Notes: generated from the letters alone by a model not told the origin. A stretch of DNA of 36,641 nt from an uncultured Eubacterium sp. (GCA_910586445.1 CAJUHV010000039.1:1-36641), one strand, 5' to 3'; shown: positions 24,096 to 32,632, counted from the stretch's first letter. Numbers and translations: made by a program.

Positions 24096-25520
24096 TTAAT
24101 ATGCTACGATATCCTGCACTGTATGTGAGACCGGATAGCTGCTTCTTGCATAAACACCTCTCAGCCACCCCGCGAACTGGGCCTCTGGATCATAATGCTT
24201 TCCGTCAATCCTTACCCACGCATGGCGCGTATATCCATCTGCTGCCCGGTCCCTTGAGCCGCGTACCCTGCCGCATATAATATAAGGCTTATATCCTGCC
24301 TCCTCTGCCAGCGCAGCAAATGCGCAGGCAAAACTATAGCAGTTGCCCGAATGGGTACTGAGCATGTCATAAGCTGTCTCTCTCTGCCAGTCTTTTGCAT
24401 TCAGATCAGGATATTTCACTGCATACCGAAAATTCTTCCCGGACATATATGCCCAGATCTCATTCAGCTTCTGGCTGGACGACATGTCCGCCTTTGTAAT
24501 AGATGCAAGCACCTTCATAGCCTTGATTTTCAGCTTTGCATTCAGATGGTTCTTTTTCGCTGCCCCGCTGCCTGTAAACGGAATCCCCTGATAGGACGTA
24601 TTCTGCTTTACCCTGCCTGTCTTTGAGGCAAAATACAGCTTGTTTTTAAGAATATGCCATCCTCCGGCAGCTTTTCCGTCTTTTTGGGCCAGATAAATAC
24701 GCTGCCCCACCGTTACCAGCTGCAGATCGTCCGATCTGGCCAGCCGTCCTTTTTCATCAAATATATAATAAGAGCCGTCTATTTTCTGGTTCCCGGTCAG
24801 CATACTGTAATTTTGCGGCGAAAAATAATATTTCTTTCCGCCGATCTTCTGCCATCCTGACTTTAAAGCCCCATCCGAGCCGGAATAATAACTCCTGCCC
24901 TCGCTCTTGCTCCAGCCAGATGTATTTAAAATTCCGTCCGAGCCGAACAAATAAACACTGCCGTTTATCTCCTGCCTTCCGGTCAGCATATTGCCGATCA
25001 CATCCGAGAAATAATAACGCTCGCCGCTGATCTTCTGCCAGCCCGTCTGCATCTGTCCCGTCTGTGGCTGGAAATAATACTTTCTGCCGTCGATTTCCTG
25101 CCAGCCGCTTTTCATTCTGCCGTCTTCTGTCGAAAAATAATAACGTCCGCCGTCGATTTCCTGCCAGCCTGTCTGCATCTGCCCCGTCTGCGGCTGAAAA
25201 TAATACCGCTCGCTTTCTACGCCTACAATCCCTGTCTGCATTTCACCGGTCTCCAGCGAAAAGAAATACTTTCCGCCTTCCAGCTCCTGCCAGCCTGTCT
25301 GCTTTTCTCCTGTCTCAGGTGAAATATAATATACCCGGCCTTCTATTTCTACTAATCCGGCCCACCCGGCAGGGTTTGTCACCTGCGTACCTGACTGTCC
25401 GCTATTCAGACCTATTTCCTGCACTCCGGCAGCAGATATGACAGATATCCTGCAGCTGCCCAGAACCCACACGGCCGCAGCCAGCTGCAGAATATGCCGT
25501 CTCCATCTATTTGCTCTCAT
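24096..25520 (-). CDS. Secreted wall-binding-repeat protein with transglutaminase-like domain
   Basis: A 474-residue exported protein. Residues 1-30 form a signal peptide (RRHILQLAAAVWVLGS). Residues about 50-310 hold some ten to eleven glucan/choline-binding-like repeats of about 20 residues (GWQEIDGGRYYFSTEDGRMKS quoted as GWQEIDGGRYYFSTEDG). These anchor proteins to wall polymers. The C-terminal 140 residues are a transglutaminase/papain-like domain with triad C394 (SGNCYSFACAF), H433 (RHAWVRI) and D444 (YDPEAQ), all intact. Bacterial members cross-link or cleave peptides outside the cell; the true reaction is unknown. Last gene of the leftward envelope locus, 55 bp after a shorter paralogue. 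Repeats are similar at DNA level, so copy number may vary between strains. Confidence 0.9.
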   Translation of the reverse strand: MRANRWRRHILQLAAAVWVLGSCRISVISAAGVQEIGLNSGQSGTQVTNPAGWAGLVEIEGRVYYISPETGEKQTGWQELEGGKYFFSLETGEMQTGIVGVESERYYFQPQTGQMQTGWQEIDGGRYYFSTEDGRMKSGWQEIDGRKYYFQPQTGQMQTGWQKISGERYYFSDVIGNMLTGRQEINGSVYLFGSDGILNTSGWSKSEGRSYYSGSDGALKSGWQKIGGKKYYFSPQNYSMLTGNQKIDGSYYIFDEKGRLARSDDLQLVTVGQRIYLAQKDGKAAGGWHILKNKLYFASKTGRVKQNTSYQGIPFTGSGAAKKNHLNAKLKIKAMKVLASITKADMSSSQKLNEIWAYMSGKNFRYAVKYPDLNAKDWQRETAYDMLSTHSGNCYSFACAFAALAEEAGYKPYIICGRVRGSRDRAADGYTRHAWVRIDGKHYDPEAQFAGWLRGVYARSSYPVSHTVQDIVAY

Positions 25521-25575
25521 TCCTTTTTCTCCTAATTTTTAAAGCACCAATCGTATTCTAACAGTCCGTATTCAT

Positions 25576-26484
25576 CTATATTTTTGCAACATACCTTCTG
25601 GCTCTTTTGTAATTCGGTCTTCCGCCCTTACCGCTCAAATCAAAGCTGACACCAAAATAGCTATTCCTTTTATCAATCAGGCTCCAGGAAGGATCATAAA
25701 CTCTCCCATTTACTTCTGCCCAGCCATGCCCTCCGCTGGAAACCGCATAGCATTCTTTATACCCGACAGCATTGGCCAAAAATGCAAACGCTGCTCCATA
25801 CGCATAACAGTTTCCATGTCCCTCTTTAAACATAGCCATAGCATACTCCTGCTCCCACCTGCTGGAATTCTCAAAATCCGGTGATCCGCGGTATTTGTAG
25901 TGACTCAGCAGATAGTCAAAGCTCTTTCTCAGCTTTTCTGCCTTGTCCATTGCAGGCTTTGTTGCCTTCTGCACAATCTCATTCGCTTTGATCAGGACAT
26001 CTAGCTTTGTCCTGCTTTCTGCTGTCAGAACCGCCTTTCCATCTTTTGCCAGCCTTATGCCGTTTACTTTTTCAGAAACAGCCATATATCCCTTTTTTCC
26101 ATTGGCTGTATGAAAAAAATAATAACCATCCTTATATTTCTGCCATCCATTCTGCTGCCTGCCTTTTTTGTTAAATAAATAAAATTTTCCATTTATCTCA
26201 CACAGGCCTGTCACTGCTTTTTTGTTTTCATAATAATAAAATCCGTTATTTTTTTCCTGCCATTTCGACCCGCTGTCATTCTCACTTGCACCTTCCTCCT
26301 GCGGCGTTAAGATTCCGTCCGTATTATCCTGAGCCTCACTCATTTCCGTATCGGCAGTGAATTCACCCGATGAGATACCCGCCTGTGCATTAGAAGGCAC
26401 TGCACATGCCAGTATAGATGCAAGCACAATCTGAAGCAGCGCGGATTTTTTACCAATGGACCTTCTCAATCCTCTTTTTCCCAC
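25576..26484 (-). CDS. Secreted transglutaminase-like protein with wall-binding repeats
   Basis: A 302-residue paralogue of the neighbour at 24096. Signal peptide in residues 8-35 (SALLQIVLASILACAVPSNAQA shown as LLQIVLASILACAVPSNAQA). Only two or three wall-binding-like repeats remain (GFYYYENKKAVTGLCEINGK as YYYENKKAVTGL; FYLFNKKGRQQNGWQ). The transglutaminase core has C226 (GHGNCYAYGAAF), H253 (SSGGHGWAEV) and D264 (VYDPSW). The start is GTG 26484, with CGGAGG ten bases upstream. It directly follows the lipoprotein gene, whose stop ends 3 bp before, so the two are almost surely translated from one mRNA. Confidence 0.88.
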   Translation of the reverse strand: MGKRGLRRSIGKKSALLQIVLASILACAVPSNAQAGISSGEFTADTEMSEAQDNTDGILTPQEEGASENDSGSKWQEKNNGFYYYENKKAVTGLCEINGKFYLFNKKGRQQNGWQKYKDGYYFFHTANGKKGYMAVSEKVNGIRLAKDGKAVLTAESRTKLDVLIKANEIVQKATKPAMDKAEKLRKSFDYLLSHYKYRGSPDFENSSRWEQEYAMAMFKEGHGNCYAYGAAFAFLANAVGYKECYAVSSGGHGWAEVNGRVYDPSWSLIDKRNSYFGVSFDLSGKGGRPNYKRARRYVAKI

Positions 26485-26486
26485 GC

Positions 26487-27026
26487 CTAATATTCCTCCG
26501 TTTCCACTGTGCCGTCTGAATAATAGATCTCAACATACCCATGCCCGCTGCCGTCACAGTCAGGATAATCCTCCCGCCTGATTTCTGTCTTCTCTTCTGA
26601 ACCGCTGTCTTTCACACCAGTCTCACCGCCTTCTGTCTCTGATGCAGATTCCTTGTCCTGTGCTGATGAATCATTTTCTATACCTGCGTCTCCCGTATTT
26701 GTGCCTGCGGCTGAATCTCCTGCCTGCGCTGTTGAATCAGTCTCCGTATCCGCAGCCTCGCCGCCTGTTTTTGTACCTGCGGCTGAATCCTCATCCTGTG
26801 CTGACGACCCTTTTTCTGTACCTGTATCTGCGCCGCCTGCATTTGTGCCTGCAGCTGGCTCCTTATCCTGTGCTGACGACCCTTTTTCTGTACCTGTATC
26901 TGCGCCGCCGTCTGTCTGCGTCTGTCCATCCTGTTTTTCATCTGCCGGATTTGTTCCACATCCTGCTGCCGCAATGCCTGCTGCCAAAAGCAGAGCCAGT
27001 ACTGCTGTCCTATTTTTCTTTCTCAT
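26487..27026 (-). CDS. Repetitive lipoprotein of unknown function
   Basis: A 179-residue lipoprotein. The lipobox AAGIAAAGC puts the lipidated cysteine at C23. Residues 24-145 are a low-complexity Ala/Gly/Thr/Asp/Ser stretch with near repeats (GADTGTEKGSSAQD twice), probably a flexible spacer across the wall. The last 35 residues (YPDCDGSGHGYVEIYYSDG) look folded and resemble short tails found in other Clostridial lipoproteins. The start is ATG 27026 with GAGGAGGGG eight bases before it; the TTG further up is that site itself. It lies between the AlgX-like gene (20 bp) and the transglutaminase gene (2 bp), within one operon. Confidence 0.82.
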   Translation of the reverse strand: MRKKNRTAVLALLLAAGIAAAGCGTNPADEKQDGQTQTDGGADTGTEKGSSAQDKEPAAGTNAGGADTGTEKGSSAQDEDSAAGTKTGGEAADTETDSTAQAGDSAAGTNTGDAGIENDSSAQDKESASETEGGETGVKDSGSEEKTEIRREDYPDCDGSGHGYVEIYYSDGTVETEEY

Positions 27027-27046
27027 AGTTAGTCCCCTCCTCAAAT

Positions 27047-28600
27047 TTATTCGGATAAATATAGTTCATAAACATTGTCTGTTTCATTCAAACACTCTTT
27101 GGACAAAAGCATGGAAAATCCCTCCTGCCCGTCTTTATAAGATACCGGAAATGCCTCGTAGCAGTCTTTTGTATTTACATTTATGTAAATTCTTGAATGA
27201 TCCTTTAAGCTTTCCATCGGAATCTTTCCTGTAATCCTTACAAAATCTCCCTGCACCGCTGTTTCCAGATCTGTCATTCCTACGGCCCGTGCCTCCTCCA
27301 GCTCTTCGGCTTTTACGGACGGTGCCTCCATATAAGGCACCTCGCCTGCCATATCCGGCAGAAAACGCTCCGCCCGCTCAATGACCAGAGCATCTGCCTT
27401 ATGCTCCTCTAAGTCCGGCAGATAATACGGCAGCGCCCGTGAGAAATATGCGCTTTCAAATGCCTCCGCCATATACGGCAGCAGCGCATTTCCAAAAGAA
27501 TCCCGGTACATCACAAGGCTCCCCTCGCCATCTGCACTGGTAGATATTTTGGGGTCAAAATTACTTCCCACTTCCCCGATATATGAAAACTGCGGCATTG
27601 GCTCATAATAGATCTCTTCTTCCAAGGAAACGGCTGACGGATAAAGCATCTTATCCAGATCCCCCGCAAAATCCCTGCGCACCTCATACTCCCTGTCTGC
27701 ATAGGATGCATGCGCCTGTCCCAGGCTGGATAATACGACTCCTGCAGCCAATGCTGCACCTTCATTGTTCCAGTGTGAATCCCTCTTATGGTACAATTGA
27801 TCCAGATGATGCAAAGCCTGCTCCTCCTCGCGCAGCATACCATATAGATCCACATAATGAACACCTTCGGTTTCCAGCTCCGCTTTCAGCTGATCCAGAT
27901 TTTTCTTTCCCGTCCGGTATCCCTGATAATAATAGGGCATGTTTTCACCATACAAAGAATTCTTGTTCGGAGCGATTGTAAACGCAAACTTCACTCCATG
28001 CTCTTTTGCAAATGCCTGAATCATAGACATAGAATGCGCCACATTAAAAATCTGTCTGCGGGTCATCAGCTCCGATCCCTGGAAATCCTTCAGCGAATCC
28101 TTATAATAAAGCCAGCCGTCCGTTCCGACAATCACATTTTCCTGCGAGGATACGCCGAATCCCTTTCCTGTCAGCAGAGCATATCCGCTTACCCATGCAT
28201 TTCGCAGCGCAAAATGATCTTCGAACCACTCTCCGGCCCTGCTCAGGTAATGCACATTTATGCCGTTTTCATCTGAGAGCACAGGAAACTGCGCTTTTTC
28301 CCTATTTTCAGACGCCTGCTCTTCTCCTGCAAAAAACAGGCCGGCCGACGGTACCAGACATATAAGCAGAAATACTGCTATATACACCCGATACATCCAT
28401 GCCATTCTTTTGGGGCCGGATGCTTGTTTTTTGTATATCTGTTTTATCTGACCTGTCTGACCTGCCTGTTTCTGGCCTGTCTGTTTCTGGCCTGTCTGTT
28501 TCTGGCCTGTCTGTTTCTGGCCTGTCTGTTTCTGGCCTGTCTGATCCATCTGTTCTATCTGATCCATCTGTTCTATCTGATCCATCTGTTTCATTTTCAT
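27047..28600 (-). CDS. AlgX/DHHW-like SGNH acetyltransferase-associated protein
   Basis: Up to 517 residues. After a signal-anchor helix (YIAVFLLICLVPSAGLFF) comes the extracellular SGNH-like domain of the AlgJ/AlgX/DHHW group. Markers: GTDGWLYYKDS, FTIAPNKNSLYG, the D-x-H-W motif in KRDSHWNNEGA and MYRDSFGNALLPY with the probable Ser. With an MBOAT partner these proteins move acetyl groups onto extracellular polymers. The first 55 codons are odd: five GQKQT and three QMDQIE repeats from 15- and 18-bp DNA repeats, with no ribosome binding site at the ATG 28600. Translation might begin later, for example near MAWMYRVYIAVF. The MBOAT gene (29007-30401) lies just upstream. Confidence 0.82.
   Translation of the reverse strand: MKMKQMDQIEQMDQIEQMDQTGQKQTGQKQTGQKQTGQKQTGQKQAGQTGQIKQIYKKQASGPKRMAWMYRVYIAVFLLICLVPSAGLFFAGEEQASENREKAQFPVLSDENGINVHYLSRAGEWFEDHFALRNAWVSGYALLTGKGFGVSSQENVIVGTDGWLYYKDSLKDFQGSELMTRRQIFNVAHSMSMIQAFAKEHGVKFAFTIAPNKNSLYGENMPYYYQGYRTGKKNLDQLKAELETEGVHYVDLYGMLREEEQALHHLDQLYHKRDSHWNNEGAALAAGVVLSSLGQAHASYADREYEVRRDFAGDLDKMLYPSAVSLEEEIYYEPMPQFSYIGEVGSNFDPKISTSADGEGSLVMYRDSFGNALLPYMAEAFESAYFSRALPYYLPDLEEHKADALVIERAERFLPDMAGEVPYMEAPSVKAEELEEARAVGMTDLETAVQGDFVRITGKIPMESLKDHSRIYINVNTKDCYEAFPVSYKDGQEGFSMLLSKECLNETDNVYELYLSE
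28467..28590 (-). repeat. Tandem repeats at the 5' end of the AlgX-like gene
   Basis: Five exact-phase 15-bp units (28467-28541; GQKQT) are followed by two full and one partial 18-bp units (28542-28590; QMDQIE). All lie in the proposed N-terminal coding part. Unit lengths divisible by three keep the frame open when copy number changes. Confidence 0.85.
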
Positions 28601-28657
28601 TGGTCTGCTTTTTATCGTTCCTTCCTCATTTCTGCCTGCCTTTATCGTTCTGTTTCC

Positions 28658-28830
28658 CGTTTTGTCTGCCCGTCCTTTACAATCACCTTTCTATGCCGTT
28701 TCTCGTTTTGTCTGCCCGTTCTTTACAATCACCTTTTTATCCGTTCTCGTTTTGTCTGCCCGTTCTTTACAATCACCTTTCTATGCCGTTTCTCGTTTTG
28801 TCTGCCTGTCCTTTATAATACTTCCTAATA
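28658..28830. repeat. Tandem 44-46-bp repeats between the AlgI- and AlgX-like genes
   Basis: Units begin at 28658, 28704, 28748 and 28794 with lengths 46, 44 and 46; the last is partial and diverges near 28825. The plus strand is pyrimidine-rich. Further diverged material of the same composition continues to about 28990, so the whole 406-bp gap 28601-29006 appears built of decayed repeats. On the transcript (minus strand) each unit carries GAAAGGTGATTG, which looks like a binding site with a TTG but is followed at once by a stop. No terminator seen. Confidence 0.75.
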
Positions 28831-29006
28831 TTTTTGTCTGTTTTTTATAATCCCTTTTCCGGCTGCCTTGTTATGGTTCTTTTTCGTTTTTCGCATGCCT
28901 TATAATCATTCCTTTTCTTTTTTCGTCTATCTTAATAATCTTTTTCCGACTGCCTTATAATCATTCCTTTTCTCTGCCCTGCTGCTATTTTACCAGCTTT
29001 CAAAAA

Positions 29007-30401
29007 TTAAAATCTAAAATAAATAAACGGATTATATGTGCTGCCGGCAAGGTTCATCATACAGACCAAAAGCAGTGCAATGGATAACGGCCATAAGGCT
29101 CCCTCCACGGCTTTCGCCTGACCGCTTCTTTTCATCAACGGCCCGGAGGCAATCATACCTGCCGCAAATGCCGCCAGATGAACTGGCGTCAGCAGTGACA
29201 GCACCAGCTGCATAGCTGCATGTCCAAACTGCATGCCTGCAAACATTTTATACACCCAGCAGACACCCTGGCTCAGGCTATCCGCACGGAAAAAAACAAA
29301 TCCAATCATAACTGCCAAAACTACATACAAATGCCCAAATATTTTTTTCCATCCGCTGCATTCTCTGCGGAACAAAGGAACATACTCTTCGATCATCAGC
29401 AGCATTCCATGATACAGTCCCCAGAACAAAAACGTCACATTCGCTCCATGCCACAAGCCTGTCGCAGCGAATACAATCAGCTTGTTCATACATGTCCTGG
29501 CTTTCCCCCTGCGATTGCCGCCAAGCGGTATGTACAGATACTCCCGAAACCACCCGGACAAAGAAATATGCCACCTTCTCCAAAAATCCCTGATTGAGAC
29601 AGATCTATATGGATAATTAAAATTTTCTTTAAAATGAAACCCAAACATCCAGCCTATGCCGATTGCCATATCACTGTATCCGCTGAAATCAAAATAGATC
29701 TGAAGCATATATGCGGCCGCCCCAAGCCATGCTCCGAAAATATTAATGTGCTCCAGCGGCGAGGCAAACAGCGTATCTGCAATGACACCCATATAGTTGG
29801 CAATCAGTACTTTTTTGCCAAGTCCTGCAATAAAGCGGCGGATTCCAAGCGCTGCCTCCCTGGCACTGCAGCTGCGGCTTATGATTTCTGATTCAATATC
29901 GTGATACTTTACAATCGGCCCCGCGATCAGCTGCGGAAACAGTGAAATATACAAAAGAATATGCACAAAATTACGCTGCGCCTGCACTTCTTTCCGATAA
30001 ACATCGATCACATAAGACATCGCCTGAAATGTAAAAAAAGAAATCCCTACAGGCAGCGCCACCTGTACTACTGGTATGCTAAGCCCGGTAACAGCATTTA
30101 GGCTCTCTGTAAAAAAAGCCGCATATTTAAATACTCCAAGCATACCTAGATTAATACATACAGCTGCCGTCAGAATCAGACTGCGGTTCCTGTCCATACA
30201 CTGCATCATCCATGCACATATATAATTAAAAAATGCCGACACAATCATTAAAAACACATAAACAGGTTCTCCATATGCGTAAAACAGCAGGCTGAATGCC
30301 AAAAGCAGGAAATTCCTGCACCTGATTGACGGCAGCAGCCAATACAAAATCATTACAGCCGGAAGAAAAATACTTATAAATACAAGAGAACTAAATACCA
30401 T
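29007..30401 (-). CDS. MBOAT O-acyltransferase (AlgI/DltB-like)
   Basis: A 464-residue membrane protein with about ten helices. These enzymes carry acyl groups from the cytoplasm across the membrane for O-acetylation of extracellular polysaccharide, peptidoglycan or teichoic acid. The motif RDFWRRWHISLSGWFREYL (19 residues) and YIPLGGNRRG, then the catalytic histidine H318 in GLWHGANVTF, are complete. The size and motif order match AlgI. The ATG at 30401 follows TTAGGAGAAACACAG. A 6-bp-arm palindrome (ATGCGC/GCGCAT, 30422-30438) just upstream could be an operator. Its partner is the AlgX-like protein encoded next. The target polymer is unknown; transglutaminase-like neighbours point to the cell surface. 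Confidence 0.93.
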   Translation of the reverse strand: MVFSSLVFISIFLPAVMILYWLLPSIRCRNFLLLAFSLLFYAYGEPVYVFLMIVSAFFNYICAWMMQCMDRNRSLILTAAVCINLGMLGVFKYAAFFTESLNAVTGLSIPVVQVALPVGISFFTFQAMSYVIDVYRKEVQAQRNFVHILLYISLFPQLIAGPIVKYHDIESEIISRSCSAREAALGIRRFIAGLGKKVLIANYMGVIADTLFASPLEHINIFGAWLGAAAYMLQIYFDFSGYSDMAIGIGWMFGFHFKENFNYPYRSVSIRDFWRRWHISLSGWFREYLYIPLGGNRRGKARTCMNKLIVFAATGLWHGANVTFLFWGLYHGMLLMIEEYVPLFRRECSGWKKIFGHLYVVLAVMIGFVFFRADSLSQGVCWVYKMFAGMQFGHAAMQLVLSLLTPVHLAAFAAGMIASGPLMKRSGQAKAVEGALWPLSIALLLVCMMNLAGSTYNPFIYFRF

Positions 30402-30592
30402 CTGTGTTTCTCCTAAACTCCATGCGCTTAATGCGCATCTATTTTTTTAACAAAATACTGCTCACTACTTTATACACGGAAAAAAGCTGCCGTTTGAAAG
30501 ATAAAGCATACAAATAAAGCTTGTTTCCGCTTGAAAACCACTCTATACTGTATCAATTCCGCCCAACACGACAGCCTCTGTATGTTCTAAAA

Positions 30593-31168
30593 TCAGAAAG
30601 CAGCATTATAATATTTTGTATCCTTAAACTTGTTATACGTACTCTTTAAGCTGTTTCTTTTCTTCAGACAATATTTCTTAGATGAATTTGCCGCATACTT
30701 ATCCATATTTGGATCACAAATATACCATTTAGAATCCAGCTCCACTTCTACCCATGCATGCGGCTGCATATTGCCGCTGAATCCGTCTGCCTGTCCTACA
30801 CCGATCCGCACATTGCAGCCCGTTGCCTTTTTTGCAAGAAATGCATATGCCGCTGCGTAATGATAACAGCTTCCTTTTTTCTGTTCAAACATTTCTAAAG
30901 CATAATCTTTTTCCCAGCCACTGTAAGCCTCAAATCCGACTTTGCGTCCGTAATCATACTGCTTCTGCACATATGTAAACAATTTTTTCAGTTTCTTCTT
31001 TGCACTGTCACTCGATTTCACTTTTTGATTGACAATCTGCGTCACCTTTTCATTCAGCTGCCCGCCTGCTGCAGCCTGCACCGTGCTCGTACATATCCCT
31101 GCTATAATGCAGAAAGCAAGCAGCAAAACTGCAATCCTTGTTTTGTTAATAAAATTCTTCTTTAACAT
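30593..31168 (-). CDS. Small secreted transglutaminase-like protein
   Basis: A 191-residue exported protein. Signal peptide within residues 1-33 (IAVLLLAFCIIAGICTSTVQA shown as VLLLAFCIIAGICTSTVQA). The rest is a transglutaminase-like domain alone, with C101 (GSCYHYAAAYAFLA), H137 (PHAWVEV) and D152 (ICDPNMD). It has no wall-binding repeats itself; the next gene upstream (31178) supplies repeats without a catalytic domain, and the pair resembles the two fused paralogues at 24096-26484 split into separate genes. AGGAGGATAAA precedes the ATG. The 191-bp gap to the MBOAT gene holds no further gene. Confidence 0.9.
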   Translation of the reverse strand: MLKKNFINKTRIAVLLLAFCIIAGICTSTVQAAAGGQLNEKVTQIVNQKVKSSDSAKKKLKKLFTYVQKQYDYGRKVGFEAYSGWEKDYALEMFEQKKGSCYHYAAAYAFLAKKATGCNVRIGVGQADGFSGNMQPHAWVEVELDSKWYICDPNMDKYAANSSKKYCLKKRNSLKSTYNKFKDTKYYNAAF

Positions 31169-31177
31169 TTTATCCTC

Positions 31178-31870
31178 CTATTCTGCTCCCATAAAGATTT
31201 CTTCGCCGCTTACCGGCTTAAATGTATATACATTATAGCCGTCATAGGTCAAAATACCATCTTTTCCATTACCATAACAGCTTGTATAATACTCTGATTT
31301 TTTCGGTTTCCCAATATATTTTAACAAAGCAGCAAGCGGTTTTTCATAGCCCGCAGCCTTGCGTATCTTCTGCGTTTTGGTTTTATTATACTTACCTCCT
31401 GCATTAAAGCAGTAAAATTTTTCCTTGATTACAACAATCCCCGTAACCATCTCTCCAGTCTCATCAAAATAATAATTTTTATCCTTAGACCAGCCGCTTA
31501 CTGCCTTTCCATCCTTATTTACATAATATTTTTTAACTTTTCCGTTTTCTGCCTCTACCTTCACAATCTTTGTGCCAGACGGCTGCTGCAGCTTTCCTTC
31601 CTGGTCAAATACATAATATGTTCCTTTGACCTTGCAGCTTTCGACAGCTGCCCTTCCATCCTTGCCAAAATAATAGGTATCATCCTCTACTGTAATCCAG
31701 CTATTTGTCACCGGCTCTCCATCTTCATAGTAAAAGCAGTATCCATCTTCATTCACAAGACCATTTTTAACATTCGTATTTTCTGCTGCATATCCAGACA
31801 GAACCGGCGGCATCTGAAATCCCGCCGCAAGGACTGCTGCACATGCTGCACATAGTATTCTTTTAAACAT
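31178..31870 (-). CDS. Secreted wall-binding-repeat protein
   Basis: A 230-residue exported protein with a signal peptide (ILCAACAAVLAAGFQ, cut near residue 28). Five to six glucan/choline-binding-like repeats follow (GYCFYYEDGEPVTNSW, TYYFGKDGRAAVES, TYYVFDQEGKLQ, KYYVNKDGKAVSGW, NYYFDETGEMVTG, FYCFNAGGKY). The C-terminal 65 residues (PLAALLKYIGKPKKSEYYTS) form a small domain of unknown function. First gene of the leftward envelope locus; the stop is 9 bp before the transglutaminase ATG, so the two are co-translated. Probably a wall anchor or adaptor. Confidence 0.85.
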   Translation of the reverse strand: MFKRILCAACAAVLAAGFQMPPVLSGYAAENTNVKNGLVNEDGYCFYYEDGEPVTNSWITVEDDTYYFGKDGRAAVESCKVKGTYYVFDQEGKLQQPSGTKIVKVEAENGKVKKYYVNKDGKAVSGWSKDKNYYFDETGEMVTGIVVIKEKFYCFNAGGKYNKTKTQKIRKAAGYEKPLAALLKYIGKPKKSEYYTSCYGNGKDGILTYDGYNVYTFKPVSGEEIFMGAE

Positions 31871-32032
31871 CTTTCATCTACCTTTTCTTTTAATTATAAT
31901 TATATTTTTTCTGTTATCTTGTCCTGCCCATGCATGCGCCAGATCAAAGGCTGCACAGACTGCCGTACACAGCGGTCAGCTCTACTCCTTCTGCTTTTCC
32001 ACAGCATTCATCCCCTTACGATTTTAAGATTC

Positions 32033-32080
32033 TAGAGTGTGTTAAGAAAATACCTTCCGCGAGATGTTCTTCACACTTCA
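32033..32080 (+). repeat. Fragment of the MITE-like repeat
   Basis: TAGAGTGTGTTAAGAAAAT, then CTTCCGCGAGATG and CTTCACACTT, match in order the end of the copies at 32096-32259 (reverse) and 36575-36641, with scattered differences. The inner part is missing. Confidence 0.6.
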
Positions 32081-32095
32081 AGCTTCTTGGACTAC

Positions 32096-32259
32096 TAGAG
32101 CGTGTTTGAAAAATCATTCCCGCGATCTGCACTCCCCACTTAGCGGAGAATCTATCCCAAATTTAATCAACATAGCCCGCTATGCCTCATAAATTTGGGA
32201 TAAATTCTCCACCAAGTGTGAAGCACATCTCACGGAAAGCATTTTTCAAACACGCTCTA
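32096..32259. mobile_element. MITE-like palindromic element, 164 bp
   Basis: The element begins TAGAGCGTGTTTGAAAAAT and ends with the exact reverse complement. Both arms (about 65-70 bp) are inverted relatives of each other, with good matches at the tips and at the inner GGAGAAT-TATCCCAAATTT blocks but diverged between. It has no ORF. The tips TAGAG...CTCTA would fit a TA-targeting (IS630/Tc1-like) origin, but that is inferred. A near-exact copy of one arm lies at 36575-36641. Confidence 0.7.
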
Positions 32260-32269
32260 ATGTCCAAGA

Positions 32270-32408
32270 TGATGTGGGAGAATTTATACCTATTTTATGA
32301 GGCATACCCACAGGGCATAATATAACAGGCTGTGTTGCTTATATCAGGGCTGAATGATCCGCTAAGTGGGAGGGCAGATCGCGGGAATGATTTTTCAACC
32401 ACGCTCTA
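32270..32408 (-). repeat. Diverged second copy of the MITE-like repeat, left end lost
   Basis: Directly next to the 164-bp element and in opposite orientation to its left arm. Its right end GCAGATCGCGGGAATGATTT, then CAACCACGCTCTA, matches the reverse of 32096-32130 with one difference. Inside, GGAGAATTTAT and TTATGAGGCATA blocks are shared. The region between 32409 and 32604 has no feature I can name. Confidence 0.6.
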
Positions 32409-32614
32409 ACGCCCATAGGACATCCTGCCTGTCGCGGATATGCTCTGTACAAATTTAATATATTGCATAATCACATCACGCCAACATTTTGCCGCATTAA
32501 CACATTAATGTTTTATCGCAACAACCAAGCCCCGCACCTAATTAATTTACCACAAAAATATTATAAGATCAAGATATGTTTTCTTTTAAAATCATATTTT
32601 CTTTGTGCAGATTC

Positions 32615-32632
32615 CAAAAAGTATACCTTTTG
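32615..32632. promoter_or_regulatory. GTATAC-centred palindromic box 1
   Basis: CAAAAAGTATACCTTTTG is symmetric except for one base pair beside the core. The reverse complement of box 2 (32743-32760) differs from it at one position in 18. Pairs of such boxes suggest a binding site for a dimeric regulator. Confidence 0.45.

Noticed and set aside
26653..27234. Plus-strand ORF of 193 codons opposite the lipoprotein
   Set aside because: Low-complexity antisense of the Ala/Gly/Thr repeats; the minus-strand frame has a lipobox and a good binding site.
28399..28828. Two long plus-strand ORFs of Leu/Ser/Phe-rich composition
   Set aside because: They are the antisense of the AlgX-like N-terminal repeats and the intergenic tandem repeats; the periodic composition keeps several frames open.
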